Below, one piece after another: positions 51,303-61,747 of a stretch of DNA of 64,000 bases. The DNA lies in contig JBCCOS010000001.1 of assembly GCA_039025235.1 (NCBI GenBank), positions 309,838-373,837 on the forward strand. The letters run 5' to 3'. A program made the position numbers and the translations under genes. Source of the stretch: MED-G105 sp039025235 (GTDB lineage: Bacteria > Pseudomonadota > Alphaproteobacteria > Caulobacterales > Parvularculaceae). Numbering within the stretch: position 1 is the first letter of the stretch; every line of letters begins with the position of its first letter. Under the pieces are notes generated by a model, which saw only the letters and a program-made list of their open reading frames with translations, had not been told where the DNA came from and searched no databases.

Positions 51303-52634
51303 GTGAGAAATAATGAGTCTGTATCGGCCTATGTCCCGCTATTGGCCAAGCTAGAATTTGAACGAGACGCATCAAACGATTTCGTTGAAGGACATGGCAT
51401 CTATTCAGTAGACCGTAATGGACAAGAGCTTATGGAAGGTTTTTCCGTATTTTTTTCCATGGCTTTGGGGCACGACAACGCGAAAGTAAAACAGGCGATT
51501 GTCGACCAACTAAACAAATTGCCAATTTACGCAGGGGGTCTTCACAATACATCGGATCCAGCCTTGCGTCTTGCAGAGAAGCTTCGGCAAATATGTCCCA
51601 TTGAACAGGCATTTGTCTCTTACGCCACATCGGGCTCTGAAGCGATCGATCATCTTATGAAATTTATGCTGGTCGGAAATCAATATGGCGGTAGAGCCGG
51701 ACGGCGACGGATCATTAGTCATACAGCGGAGTATCACGGTTCGACAACATCGACTTTTGCGCTGACTTACAAAAGTCGAGCGCAATCCTGGGGGGTTAGC
51801 ACGGATCATTCTGTGCAGATTGCTGAGCCGCGATGGCCCCGGGAAGCTGAGGCCGGTGAAAGCGAAGAAGATTATACGAACCGTTTGGTATCTGAATTGC
51901 GTCAAGCGATAAAAATAGCTGGTGCCGAAACAATTGGCGGGTTTATCGCTGAGCCCGTATCAATGCATGGTGGCTTGTGGCGCGCCCCGAAGGACTATTG
52001 GGCAAAGGTGCAAGACACACTTCGCGAATTTGAGATTGATCTCTATCTTGATGAAGTCATCAGTGGTTTTGGTCGGTTCGGACCATTCTTTGCTGCGGAA
52101 GTAGCAGGTATTGACGCGGATGCGATCGTTTGTGCAAAGGGCCTGACAAGCGGATATCAACCGCTTGCCGCTCTATTGATGAGTAACCGCTTTTACGATC
52201 GTTTGAAAAACGGAAGTCGGGAGACGGGTGGTTTTTTTCACGGCGCAACTTTCGCCGGTCATCCGTTGGCTTCCGCAGCTGCCCTAGCCGTCATCGACGA
52301 AATGGAGGGTTGGGTGCTCAATCATGCGGAGGCTATGACGCCAATATTCGCCGCCCATGTTGACGAGATCGCCAGACATAACCACGTACTAGAAGCACGG
52401 CAACGCGGATTATGTGCTGCCTTTGATCTTGTCGATGCGACACCGGATGATCTTTACAGGTTCTATTTAGCAGCCCGAGAGGCTGGTGTTCATGTACGGC
52501 CATACGCCACGCATTTCGTTATTGCGCCGCCACTTGTTTCAACAGAACAGGAACTTTGTAAGCTCCGAGACCGTATTTTGGATGCGCTCGATAAATACGA
52601 TAAAACGCCAGAAAGAGTGAGGCAGTTTACATAA
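51303..52634 (+). CDS. Class III PLP-dependent aminotransferase
   Basis: This encodes 443 residues of the omega-aminotransferase group. YATSGSEAIDHLMKF is the PLP phosphate site, LYLDEVISGFGRFG holds the ring-binding Asp, and CAKGLTSGYQPLAAL the Schiff-base Lys. It follows the enolase-superfamily gene in an operon and may be controlled by the LysR gene. Confidence 0.9.
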   Translation: MRNNESVSAYVPLLAKLEFERDASNDFVEGHGIYSVDRNGQELMEGFSVFFSMALGHDNAKVKQAIVDQLNKLPIYAGGLHNTSDPALRLAEKLRQICPIEQAFVSYATSGSEAIDHLMKFMLVGNQYGGRAGRRRIISHTAEYHGSTTSTFALTYKSRAQSWGVSTDHSVQIAEPRWPREAEAGESEEDYTNRLVSELRQAIKIAGAETIGGFIAEPVSMHGGLWRAPKDYWAKVQDTLREFEIDLYLDEVISGFGRFGPFFAAEVAGIDADAIVCAKGLTSGYQPLAALLMSNRFYDRLKNGSRETGGFFHGATFAGHPLASAAALAVIDEMEGWVLNHAEAMTPIFAAHVDEIARHNHVLEARQRGLCAAFDLVDATPDDLYRFYLAAREAGVHVRPYATHFVIAPPLVSTEQELCKLRDRILDALDKYDKTPERVRQFT

Positions 52635-52799
52635 AACGCTTCGTTGATAAGTGTGCGCGGTTAATAATTACCTCCCATCAACCCAGCTAATAAGGTGTAT
52701 TCAAGCAAGGTTTGCCGTCACGTTGCTGTCCCATCGACCGACGAGACCTGAACGCTAAAACCTCTGGGTACCTTTCAAATCTCACGAGAATGGAAAAAG
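52635..52799. other. Short intergenic spacer
   Basis: Nothing recognisable before the serine hydrolase gene. Confidence 0.4.
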
Positions 52800-54098
52800 A
52801 TGATGCAACTGACGAAACGAGACGTGCTTAAATTGTCCGGCTACAGTTTGATGTCAAGTGGCGCGGTCGTGGCATCGCCATCACCGTCAATTGCATCTGG
52901 CGTGATTAACCCGGTTGGATTAGATGTTGCGCCGCTCCGCACTTTGATCAAGCAACAACTTCAAAGCCAGAAGGCCCCAGGGACTTCTATCGTTGTATTT
53001 ACATCAGACAAAATTCGGTGGGCGGAAGGGTTTGGCAAGTCGGATGTTGAAACAGGCCGCCCTATGCGGCCTGAGAACCATCAGATGATTGGTTCAATAA
53101 CCAAAACAATATCAACCCTCGCTGTAATGCAGTTGGTTGAGCGCGGTGCTCTCGATCTGGATCAGGACATCTCATCGTATCTGCCCTTCACGGTCCGAAA
53201 TCCAAATCACCCATTAAAAGCAATTACTTTGAGACAAATCGTTATGCACACATCGTCTCTACTCGACGGACCGTGGCCTGGACCTTATACAACGTCCTAT
53301 CGCGTCGGCAATCATCCCCAACATTATATTCATTTTGCGGAACAGTTCTACAGTGATCAAGGCGCTTTCAAGGATGTTGATACGAAAGTGTTTGCAGATT
53401 ACGCGCCGGGCGAACAGAGGACATATGCGTCGGTCCCCTGGGCGTTAGTAGCTTATTGTATTGAAGCGCGTTCTGGTTTGAAATACGGGAAGTACTTAGA
53501 CAAAAATATTTTTCAGCCTCTTGGTATGACGCGTTCAGCGTTATCAGCCAATAATTTAAATCCGAATGACAAAAATACCCAATACATAAACTATCAAAAT
53601 GGATCACCGATTTTTAGTGTTGGACGAGACATGCAACATCTACTTGATTACGAGCGAATAGGACTTCGAAGAGATCAACTAATCACTGGCCTTTACCCCT
53701 ATGTCAGTCAGTATGGGTACCCAACATTCGCAGACGGAGGTATCTGGTCATCGGCGATTGACTTAGCTAAATACGCTCAAGGAATCCTACAAGCGTATAG
53801 GGGTGCGAAGACGGATCTATTAAAAAAAGAAACTGCCTTAGATATGTTGACCGCCCATACAGCTCCTATCAATTCAAAAAACAAAGAGAAGTACCCCTTT
53901 GGCCTTGGGTGGAGAACCTTCAATACGCCAGATGTTTCTAAAATGGTGTGGGGTCATGGTGGCAGTGAGCTTGGTAGCCGTACAATAATCAAGTTTATTC
54001 CAGATGCTGATATTGGCGTCGTGACATTTACAAATATTGAGAAGTATGACCGCGATATTGTCGTTGATGAAGTACTACAGACATTTCTGAACGCTTGA
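52800..54098 (+). CDS. Exported serine hydrolase (beta-lactamase fold)
   Basis: This encodes 432 residues. The signal begins TKRDVLKLSG, a weak Tat-like motif, and ends near SIASG. The motifs are SITK at 99-102, RTYASVPW for the Tyr motif, and GHGGSELGS as the third. It would hydrolyse an ester or peptide bond in the periplasm. It is downstream of the aminotransferase in the same direction. Confidence 0.88.
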   Translation: MMQLTKRDVLKLSGYSLMSSGAVVASPSPSIASGVINPVGLDVAPLRTLIKQQLQSQKAPGTSIVVFTSDKIRWAEGFGKSDVETGRPMRPENHQMIGSITKTISTLAVMQLVERGALDLDQDISSYLPFTVRNPNHPLKAITLRQIVMHTSSLLDGPWPGPYTTSYRVGNHPQHYIHFAEQFYSDQGAFKDVDTKVFADYAPGEQRTYASVPWALVAYCIEARSGLKYGKYLDKNIFQPLGMTRSALSANNLNPNDKNTQYINYQNGSPIFSVGRDMQHLLDYERIGLRRDQLITGLYPYVSQYGYPTFADGGIWSSAIDLAKYAQGILQAYRGAKTDLLKKETALDMLTAHTAPINSKNKEKYPFGLGWRTFNTPDVSKMVWGHGGSELGSRTIIKFIPDADIGVVTFTNIEKYDRDIVVDEVLQTFLNA

Positions 54099-55002
54099 AT
54101 AGGTGATTTTCTTTACACACATACAGTTACGTATAATGAGCAAGCTATAAATTATTAATGCGTATACTGATATACATTACACTTTTAGTTCGGAATTCTG
54201 ATAGTTTTGGCTTTGAATCGAAGTGCGAAACCACAAAAGCGTTGAAGGATACGGCAGCGATGTATCCCTTACGATTGCTTTTGGCGCTGAACCTACAAAG
54301 CGCCAGAGAGAAATATAGAACCTCGTGAAAGCCGCAAAAGCGGCAGGGTTCGCAGCGGCAAAACTTAGCGATCCATCCGAGAACGTCCACATTACCGCAC
54401 GAAAGGTGATTACGATGCTGGTTTTGGACCGGATTATAAGTTGCCCGGTCTGCCTCACCGAACCGGTCATGGGAGCGGCATAGACTGACATGCAGGGGGC
54501 AATATGGTCCGGAAGCGCCGCGCCGCTGTGGCGCTCGTGTATCAACTTGGTAAATATACAATTGCAATGATGCTTACGGCTTCGCTTTACCTGGCCGACA
54601 GGTTGGTACAAAGAGCTGAAGTTGAGGTCTTTGTCGGATTATCGGATGAAGGGACTTAGTAATGCTCGGGAGAAAATTTTCACTATGTACACAGTACTGA
54701 TCGATAAAATAAGGAAATCTCCGACATATTTGGTAGGATTTTTTTTGGATTGGAAAAGGTTTCTCACTCGACTATGATGTCAGTAGCGCCAAATCCAATG
54801 ACACAATGAAATGCGAGTAACTGAAGACTATGGTAAACTCACGCGCGGCGTTTCGAGAATTAGCTGTGTACGTTTGATGATATACTCAAAATAGCGTTAT
54901 GAAGTTTAGCGACAAATCCTCATCAAAATTGGGGTTGCCACCCGGTGAAACTCATTTTTTTGCTAAGAAAATAAAGATCATATTTTGCATTGAGGAATCC
55001 AT
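54099..55002. other. 900-bp region without convincing gene
   Basis: Two overlapping frames of 140 codons on the minus strand at 54,145-54,611 have many Cys, His and Arg codons and look like shadows. The forward strand carries a patch with a possible degraded coding sequence ending CLTEPVMGAA near 54,484. No repeat of A or B type. Confidence 0.4.
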
Positions 55003-56082
55003 ATGCAATCGTTTCTTAGAACCTATATTATTCCTGGACTGATTTTCCAATCTGTTATGATTGGCGGGGGCTATGCCACAGGGCGGGAGCTCGTGAATTT
55101 TTTTGGTCCAGCCGGACCAATGGGAGGCGTTATTGGCCTCATCGTGGCTGGTTTAATTTTTGGCGTCGTTTCGGCCTGTGGATTCGAATTCGCTAGGATC
55201 ACAAAATCATACGATTATCGTTCATTTTCAAAGCAGCTGTTGGGCCCCCTTAGCTCTATTTTCGAGATACTTTTTCTTTTGTTCCTTACTTTAGTCCTAT
55301 CCGTTGTTGGCTCAGCCGCAGGTGAGTTAATTAATGACAGTACCGGATTACCAGCTTTTATAGGCACCATCGTTTTAACAGTGTGTGTGGGAATTCTCAC
55401 ATTCTTTGGATCGGATATAATCTCAAAGGTTCTCGCATTTTGGTCATTCGCACTCTACTTTTTGTATATAGCATTGTTTGCAATAACATTTATCAAATTT
55501 GGAACAAAGATTTCCGAAAGTTTTTCTGGCGCCTCGCTTGCCCCAACGTCGATTGTCGCAGGGACAACCTATGCTGGATACAATCTCGCCAATCTTCCGA
55601 TTGTACTATTTGCGCTGAGGTCACTAACAAAACGGACCCACTCAATAGGAGCAGGGTTCTTTGCGGGGGTCATTGCAGTTCTTCCAGCAATATTCTTCTT
55701 CGTTGCAATGATGGCGTTTTATCCCTCCATCTTGAATGAACCAGTACCGGCTTCTGCACTAATGGCTACATTGGAAGAGCCGTTTTTTAATGTCGTATTT
55801 CTAGTTATTGTCTTCGGGACTTTTATTGAAACTGGTGCTGGCTCTCTCCATGCAGTGAACGAACGCATTGCCCATGCGTATACAGAACGCAACAAGGATA
55901 TGCCACGCTGGTTTCGCCCCGTTATTGCTATATCACTTTTGTTTATATCAGTATTCGTTGCCACGACCGTGGGAATCATTGACTTGATTGCAAAAGGCTA
56001 TGGTACCTTAACCTATGGGTTTTTGTTATTCCTTGTATTACCTATTATGACACTGGGTGTCTTACGCATCGTGCGAGAATAA
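55003..56082 (+). CDS. YkvI-type membrane transporter
   Basis: This encodes 359 residues with about ten hydrophobic segments. The opening MIGGGYATGRELVNFFGPAG is the YkvI-family signature, which belongs to the amino acid-polyamine-cation (LeuT-fold) group; glycines there break the first helix at the substrate site. GAGSLHAVNERIAHAY is a conserved loop. A GAGGA site precedes the ATG. It may carry amino or hydroxy acids for neighbouring enzymes. Confidence 0.85.
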   Translation: MQSFLRTYIIPGLIFQSVMIGGGYATGRELVNFFGPAGPMGGVIGLIVAGLIFGVVSACGFEFARITKSYDYRSFSKQLLGPLSSIFEILFLLFLTLVLSVVGSAAGELINDSTGLPAFIGTIVLTVCVGILTFFGSDIISKVLAFWSFALYFLYIALFAITFIKFGTKISESFSGASLAPTSIVAGTTYAGYNLANLPIVLFALRSLTKRTHSIGAGFFAGVIAVLPAIFFFVAMMAFYPSILNEPVPASALMATLEEPFFNVVFLVIVFGTFIETGAGSLHAVNERIAHAYTERNKDMPRWFRPVIAISLLFISVFVATTVGIIDLIAKGYGTLTYGFLLFLVLPIMTLGVLRIVRE

Positions 56083-56755
56083 GTTTCGGCACTCCGTGCA
56101 AGTCGGTTCGACGTATTGTCCTTATCATCCCTTGAAACATTATTTCTTTATAGTGTTGCTATATCAAAGCCATCGACAATACTAACGGGGCAAGATACAT
56201 GGTCGATTTACAAGGTCATATCGACTATCAAGACCAAAGTGGAAATGAGGTTCGCCTCGCATTCGCTGTGTTCCATCGGATTGCTCATGTCGAAAATCTT
56301 CATGAAGCAACATTGAATCATTACTGGGCGCGTTGATCGGAAGACACGGGATTTTGGTAACGCCAGAAAATACGTACTTTTCTAAAGTAACTCCATCAAA
56401 TCTCGTTTTTTATTATGCTGAAGGTGAAGTCCTATCTTTCGATCCAAAAGCCAATCACGACGTTATACCAATTCACCTCCCAATCTAACAGGCTGGCTCT
56501 GAGTTTCGATGCATTTTGTATATGTACCTGCCTTATGAGAACTCAGAGGTGATAAGAAGTGTTGACGGTTTTAAGATCTGGGTGACTATTTGCGGTTTCA
56601 GATGGTTGCGTGTTCTCTTTGTGCGGAACGAAATAATGGTATCGTCTTTCCCAGTGTGTGTGACTCTGATGGAGAATGCATCGCTGGGTTCTGACAAATT
56701 TTCATTTGCCATTTTGCGGTGGATTTCTGGCGCTAGTGGTCGCGCGTTGAGGGCC
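56083..56755. other. Region with decayed gene
   Basis: Apart from the class II aldolase remnant at 56,199-56,488 nothing is recognised. Confidence 0.5.
56199..56488 (+). pseudogene. Class II aldolase/adducin fragment, frameshifted
   Basis: The first part, from ATG 56199, reads LAFAVFHRIAHVENLHEATL and NHYWAR then stops at 56336. In another frame, from 56342, follow RHGILVTPENTYFSKVTPSN and LVFYYAEGEVLSF, ending at 56488. The joint order (NH.S.R, then ILVTP, then SNLV...GEV) is the N-terminal third of class II aldolases, as I know them. The His zinc ligands are missing. Only about 95 residues remain. Confidence 0.6.
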
Positions 56756-57919
56756 TCATGAATTTGCGAGATTGCATTTAAAATAGGGTAACTCAGAGGG
56801 TGCCGAACACCCTAATTGAATTAATGTGTTCTTGAAGTCCTCACACATTCTTTGCGCGAAGAATTCCGCTCCGTTTGTACCAACAGCCGCAACGCTAAGA
56901 TAGGGTGCGCGGCCGGCGATGACGAAATTAGCGCCGGATGCGATATAGCGGGCGACATCGAGGCCAGTCCAGCATTGACCGTCAACTAATAAAACGAAAT
57001 CATCGCCAACAGCCTCTCGGAGTTTCGGCAGGACCTCAACTGTTGCTGGTGCGGCGTCCAATTGCCTGCCGCCATGATTTGATATGATAGCGCCGTCTGC
57101 GCCTGCATTTCGGTATTCACTCAAATCATTCTCAGACAAGATACCTTTGATGACAATAGGGCCATCCCAGTGGTTACGAATGAATTGGAAACCGTCAAGC
57201 GATGGTACACCCATCATATATTCGTCAATAAAGTCTTCTGTTTTGTTTCTGGGAAAACCAGTCGGCATAAAGCGTTCGACGTTTGGAAATTTGGGAAACC
57301 CTTTCCAAATTTGGTTCGCGGTCCAGATAGGATACAATAAGGCGTCGGTTATGCTGCGAGGTGTTATGTTCGGTGGATAGCTTAAATTATGTCTTTCTTC
57401 TCGCCATCGATAAGTGGGTGCGGCCATATCAATTGTAATGACAAGCACCCTTACGCCGAGCTCCTTCAGTTGTGAGAGCGTTCGCTTTGTGAAGTCCTTA
57501 TGCACCCCGGCATAAAGTTGAAACCAATCATGACCATCACTAATTTTTCTCACTGTTTCTATACAGACTGATGTCATCGTCCCAGGAATAAAAAGAAACC
57601 CGTTCTTTGCCGCGGCTCGCGCTAGCGCTTCTGCAGCACCCGGCCAGATGAAATCGCCGCCGCCTACCGGTCCTATCCCAAAAGGGATGGAATACTCCTT
57701 TTCAAAAATAGTAGTTTTTGTTGATGAATTGATTGAACCGTTTCGGTATTGCGGTATGAGCTGAACATTCTCTAAAGCGGTTCGGTTTTGCGACTTACAG
57801 AGCTCTTCATTAACACCGCCAACAAAGTAATCATAGGCAAAGCAAGGCGTACGTCGCTTCACGGCACCGTGTATAGAGGACACTGTTGCAAGATGGCGTG
57901 CAAAGCGATTACTCATCAT
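56756..57919 (-). CDS. FMN-dependent alpha-hydroxy-acid oxidase-like protein
   Basis: This encodes 387 residues of the lactate/glycolate oxidase family: IPFGIGPVGGGDFIWPGAAE, WFQLYAG, VLVITIDMAAPTYRWRE, and the catalytic SNHGGRQLD. The FMN-phosphate motif, usually DGGIRRG, reads DGQCWTG, so the Arg that normally holds the phosphate is missing, while IAGRAPYLS follows as expected. Cofactor binding may be altered. It lies upstream of a phytanoyl-CoA dioxygenase-like gene in the opposite order to the ThDP enzyme gene. Confidence 0.85.
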   Translation of the reverse strand: MMSNRFARHLATVSSIHGAVKRRTPCFAYDYFVGGVNEELCKSQNRTALENVQLIPQYRNGSINSSTKTTIFEKEYSIPFGIGPVGGGDFIWPGAAEALARAAAKNGFLFIPGTMTSVCIETVRKISDGHDWFQLYAGVHKDFTKRTLSQLKELGVRVLVITIDMAAPTYRWREERHNLSYPPNITPRSITDALLYPIWTANQIWKGFPKFPNVERFMPTGFPRNKTEDFIDEYMMGVPSLDGFQFIRNHWDGPIVIKGILSENDLSEYRNAGADGAIISNHGGRQLDAAPATVEVLPKLREAVGDDFVLLVDGQCWTGLDVARYIASGANFVIAGRAPYLSVAAVGTNGAEFFAQRMCEDFKNTLIQLGCSAPSELPYFKCNLANS

Positions 57920-58013
57920 TTAACCGTTTTAAACGTCTTGGCTGCAGTTACCCTAGGCCTCCTCGCCAGGAGAACGTTGCTGAACAACCTTTGAATTCCA
58001 TAAGTATTTAGGC

Positions 58014-58850
58014 TCAATTGGCGAGTTCACTTCCAACTTTTGCATAAAGGTGGTTGAGCTTTCGAATTCGCTCAAAAGTGGGCGTGTTGTTTGATGCTGG
58101 CTCGACCAAGTGGAAGTTGGTCCTTGGGCACGTGCCACATAAGAGTGTGGCGACACCCTTGCCAAATGTTTGCTGAGCCGAGGTTGGTAAGCATCGAATT
58201 GCAAGTCCAATACGATCATCATTGGATTGATTGGGATGTGACGCATGGAAGATTTTTCCATGATGTAACGACATTTCTCCAGGCGAAAGAGACATACTCA
58301 CGGCGTCGTTTTCGTCGACATCAACTGCGATTTCTTGTCCACGTGATAACATGTTCTCATCCGCAAATGTTTGTGTATGGTCAACGAGCTCCAACTTATG
58401 TGAACCCGGAACAACACGCATACAGCCGCTTTTTTCCGTACTCGGTGAAAGGGCAATCCAAGCGGTTACCTCTTCGCAGCCATCATTTAACTTCCAGTAT
58501 TTCAAATCCTGGTGCCATGAAATAAAATCTGGCGTTTGCGCTTTTTTTGTGAAGAAACGGGTTTCCCAGATCACTACATTTGGCCCAAGAAGAGCCTGGA
58601 CCGCATTAACGAGTTTGGGATTAAAAACTAGATCAGCAACCCATTTGAAATATAGATGAGGATCATCAGCAACATCCTCAAAGTCTTCAAGGCCTACATT
58701 GCCGTCTTCTATAACCTTTGCTCTTAAATCGGTCTCAATCGTCGTGTGATATAGTTCGCGAAGACTGACGGCATCGTTTTTTTCTATGATTCTGAGAGGT
58801 GATAAGAAGCCGTTCTTCCGAAAAAACGTTACTTGATCATCTGTTAGCAT
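58014..58850 (-). CDS. Phytanoyl-CoA dioxygenase-like protein
   Basis: This encodes 278 residues of the PhyH Fe(II)/2OG family. The metal motif is HQD in ISWHQDLKYW, with the distal His in SLHHGKIFHAS, and CLPTSAQQTF has the Arg area before it. It starts at 58850 behind AGAGG. It is co-directional with the FMN oxidase, 94 bases upstream of it. Substrate unknown; PhyH proteins hydroxylate alkyl or amino acids. Confidence 0.88.
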   Translation of the reverse strand: MLTDDQVTFFRKNGFLSPLRIIEKNDAVSLRELYHTTIETDLRAKVIEDGNVGLEDFEDVADDPHLYFKWVADLVFNPKLVNAVQALLGPNVVIWETRFFTKKAQTPDFISWHQDLKYWKLNDGCEEVTAWIALSPSTEKSGCMRVVPGSHKLELVDHTQTFADENMLSRGQEIAVDVDENDAVSMSLSPGEMSLHHGKIFHASHPNQSNDDRIGLAIRCLPTSAQQTFGKGVATLLCGTCPRTNFHLVEPASNNTPTFERIRKLNHLYAKVGSELAN

Positions 58851-59466
58851 GTCTATTGCCTCTATACGTCCAAAGGTCGCTTGGTCAAACGTTCCCTATT
58901 TACCCTATTGCAGGCCGAAGTCGGTGAAGACTTTAACTGTTGCGACAACACTTCCATGGCGTCAGTTAGGGGCATAACGAACAATTGAAATTTTTCAATT
59001 GCCCCCAGAGCTAAGCTCAACCTTACAGTTCGCGGCTTTGGATGGTTTGTTTCAAGATTATTTCTTTTGTGCGACACTAAGCATACCCAATGAGCCACCA
59101 TAGTTATCATACTAGATTCATGTCGAGGACGGGAATGTTAAAAATTTTACAATCAAGACAGAAAGAAAAGACTATAGTGCAGTAGTGGCCAAGAAAGCCG
59201 TTTATTCTTTTGTTATATCTAGACCTAATCGCCTGAACATTTCCCGCTCAGATGTTCAGATCAAATGCAGGTTTATGGAAGGCGAATATCAGATAATTAC
59301 GCGGTAAAACGGTCGATCCCGACGGCTTCGATGGTTTTCGTCGATGGAGTTTGCCGACCGCTTCCGGATGTATTTTTCGGAACAAGTTACGACAATCTTC
59401 TGATGTATAAACACTAAACTCGCTTCTTTTAAATAGAAGATGAGTGACTCAAAATTGGAGGGGCTT
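58851..59466. promoter_or_regulatory. Divergent control region with palindrome
   Basis: CAATTGAAA at 58982-58990 is inverted as TTTCAATTG at 58993-59001, with a 2-base centre. It lies 130 bases before the PhyH gene and may be the operator of this and of the ThDP gene. No gene seen in 600 bases. Confidence 0.5.
58982..59001. promoter_or_regulatory. Perfect 20-bp palindromic operator
   Basis: A 9-bp exact inverted repeat (CAATTGAAA/TTTCAATTG) around two bases. Its size fits a dimeric regulator such as a TetR-, GntR- or MarR-type protein. Confidence 0.5.
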
Positions 59467-61122
59467 ATGAACGGCGCGGACATCGTAGCAGCAGCTCTTA
59501 AAGCTGAAGGGGTGGAGATTATCCCATCGTTTCCATTTCATGAAGTTATCGAAAGTGCATCAAAAATAGGTATACGCCCTATAATCGTACGCCAAGAACG
59601 TCAAGCACTACATATTGCAGACGGATATGCGCGCGTTACAGGCGGGCGTAAGGTGGCTGCAACCGCTGTGCAATCCGGACCTGGTGCTGAGAACGCGTTT
59701 GGCGGTGTTGCGCAGTGTTATGGCGATAACGTACCAGTTGTCCATCTGGCAGAAGGGTATTCCTATGCGGAGCAATGGCTTGATCCAAATTTTAGCAGCT
59801 TAGTGGCGCTACAGTCAATCTCAAAACACTGTACCTTCGTTCCTACGGCAGAGCGCTTGCCCTTAGCAGTCAGTAACGCTTTTTCTCAAGTTCGAAATGG
59901 TAAGCCGGGCCCTGTTGTTCTTGAAATGCCCGAAGATATTTTGGCAAACCCAGCGCCTACTGACCTTCTTGAGGACTATCCCGTATCGCAGCGATTGGTA
60001 ACATTCCCTGATCCAACAATGGTTTCACAGATCGCTAAGCTTCTTCAGGGAGCCAACAATCCCGTGATCGTCGCAGGACAGGGGGTCCTTTACAGCGGAG
60101 CGAGTGAAGCTCTTGTGCAGTTAGCGGAAAAGCTGACAATTCCTGTTTTGTCCACATTAAATGGTAAGAGTGCGTTTCCGGAAGAACATCCCCTTTATTT
60201 GGGGTGCGGCGGGCAATCGCAATCGGATGCAATAATTGAGTTCTTAAAAACCGCGGATGTTATATGCGGGATTGGTACAAGTTTCACGGAGTCAAGCTAT
60301 ATTACGCCGTATCCACGCAAAGGTCGGACTTATATTCAGGTTACAAATTGTGAGGCAGATATATCGAAAGGATATCCGATTAAGTGGCCGCTGATAAGCG
60401 ATGCCCGTGCCGCAATACTTGCGATTACCGAGCTTGTGTCTCCAGCTGGGTCTGCCAGAGAAAGCGTCATACCGAAGATCGCCAATTTACAGGAAGAGTT
60501 TCAAAGCAAATGGCAACCGTTATTGACGTCCGATGAGACGCCGATTACGCCCTATCGCGTTATTTCTGAGCTGATGAATACGATTGACCGTGAAAAAAGC
60601 GTCGTCACACACGATGCTGGCGCCCCTCGCGATCAGATCACGCCATTCTATAGATCGCTTATTCCCCATGGTTATATGGGATGGGGTAAGACAACGCAAC
60701 TTGGTTTAGGCCTCGGTTTGGTTCAGGGCGCCAAGCTAGCTCGTCCAGATTTTACGTGTGTTAATATTATGGGAGATGCTGCAATCGGCATGGTTGGGAT
60801 GGATTTCGAAACAAGTGTTCGAGAAAAAATTCCGACAACAACGATCATGTTGAACAACGGTATAATGGGCCTCTATTCAAGTAAGCTACCGGAAGCATCC
60901 AAGGAATATGAAGTCAATCATCTTGGTGGAAATTATACGGACCTTGCGAAGTCGCTTGGTGGACATGCGGAACGTGTCGTTGACCCGGTTGAAATCAGTT
61001 CAGCTTTGAAACGTGCATTTCAGAAGAACGAAGAAGGGGAAGCGGCCTTGGTTGAAGTCATCACCCGCGAGGAAACTCGTATTCCTTATCATCCAGACCG
61101 AGATCTCTTGCGGAAATCGTGA
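59467..61122 (+). CDS. Thiamine diphosphate-dependent enzyme (acetolactate synthase-like)
   Basis: This encodes 551 residues from ATG 59467, with GGAGGGG 5 bases upstream; an ATG at 59440 adds 9 residues. Domain order is PYR (RQERQALHIADGYARV, with the Glu that activates the cofactor), central Rossmann (PVIVAGQGVLYSG) and PP (MGDAAIGMVGMDF to LNNGIMG, the ThDP-Mg motif). It differs from true acetolactate synthases in lacking a small subunit gene nearby. It may decarboxylate or ligate a 2-oxo acid, such as that made by the FMN oxidase. Confidence 0.87.
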   Translation: MNGADIVAAALKAEGVEIIPSFPFHEVIESASKIGIRPIIVRQERQALHIADGYARVTGGRKVAATAVQSGPGAENAFGGVAQCYGDNVPVVHLAEGYSYAEQWLDPNFSSLVALQSISKHCTFVPTAERLPLAVSNAFSQVRNGKPGPVVLEMPEDILANPAPTDLLEDYPVSQRLVTFPDPTMVSQIAKLLQGANNPVIVAGQGVLYSGASEALVQLAEKLTIPVLSTLNGKSAFPEEHPLYLGCGGQSQSDAIIEFLKTADVICGIGTSFTESSYITPYPRKGRTYIQVTNCEADISKGYPIKWPLISDARAAILAITELVSPAGSARESVIPKIANLQEEFQSKWQPLLTSDETPITPYRVISELMNTIDREKSVVTHDAGAPRDQITPFYRSLIPHGYMGWGKTTQLGLGLGLVQGAKLARPDFTCVNIMGDAAIGMVGMDFETSVREKIPTTTIMLNNGIMGLYSSKLPEASKEYEVNHLGGNYTDLAKSLGGHAERVVDPVEISSALKRAFQKNEEGEAALVEVITREETRIPYHPDRDLLRKS

Positions 61123-61747
61123 TAGTAACGGTACCCGACGTATTAAAGGGGTGCTCAAACCGTTACCTAGAGCCGTTTGCATTCAAGCTGATTCAGAAAA
61201 CGGCTCTAGAGTCTCGTTGGAGCCTGTTGCGAACCGCAAAACCGGTTATCCACTTTTGCCGCAACAGGCTCTAGTCAATAAATCAAAGACCTTGTCTGAC
61301 TCTACATTTATCTAAACCATAGGGCGGCGCATGCAAGGTGTACGGAGCTTAAAGCATTTCCAAGCCAAGTGTGTGCGGTTGGCGTTAAGGAAATTCGTAA
61401 AAACAACGACTTAAAGCGTCGTCCTGATTCCAATTAAAGTGTCGATGCTCTAGGAAATCGACAGCGCGTCTGTGGGAAGATTTGTGATGCGCCTGATGTG
61501 TATTCGGAATTGAGCTTTCGACTGCCATGTCTAGATATTCGAGTTTATTTGAAAGAGCGAAATATGACAGCCCGTCACTTGAGCCGTCCGTTCAAGGAAT
61601 CCGAGCCCCAATAGTCCTATAGCGGCTTTATTGATGATAGAAAACGAACGGTCGGCGACGGAATTATCGAATGGGTTGGCGATATTCTTCTACGTTTTAT
61701 TCATGATCTGACCCACTATTCGAATATATCCTTGCTCCTACGTTTGC
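61123..61747. other. Region with repeat B, no gene
   Basis: It holds repeat B copy 2 at 61,167-61,274. The rest is A+T-rich without a convincing gene. Confidence 0.45.
61167..61274 (+). repeat. Interspersed double-hairpin repeat B, copy 2
   Basis: Hairpin 1: AGAGCCGTTT with AAACGGCTCT. Hairpin 2: GAGCCTGTTGCG with CGCAACAGGCTC. It is nearly identical, inverted, to 63,862-63,969. Confidence 0.8.

Noticed and set aside
54145..54611. Two overlapping minus-strand frames of about 140 codons
   Set aside because: They overlap each other in different frames, are unusually rich in Cys, His and Arg, and have no ribosome site or family pattern.
59467..61122. Acetolactate synthase of branched-chain amino acid synthesis (ilvB)
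   Set aside because: No regulatory subunit gene nearby and the catabolic neighbourhood differ from the biosynthetic operon.
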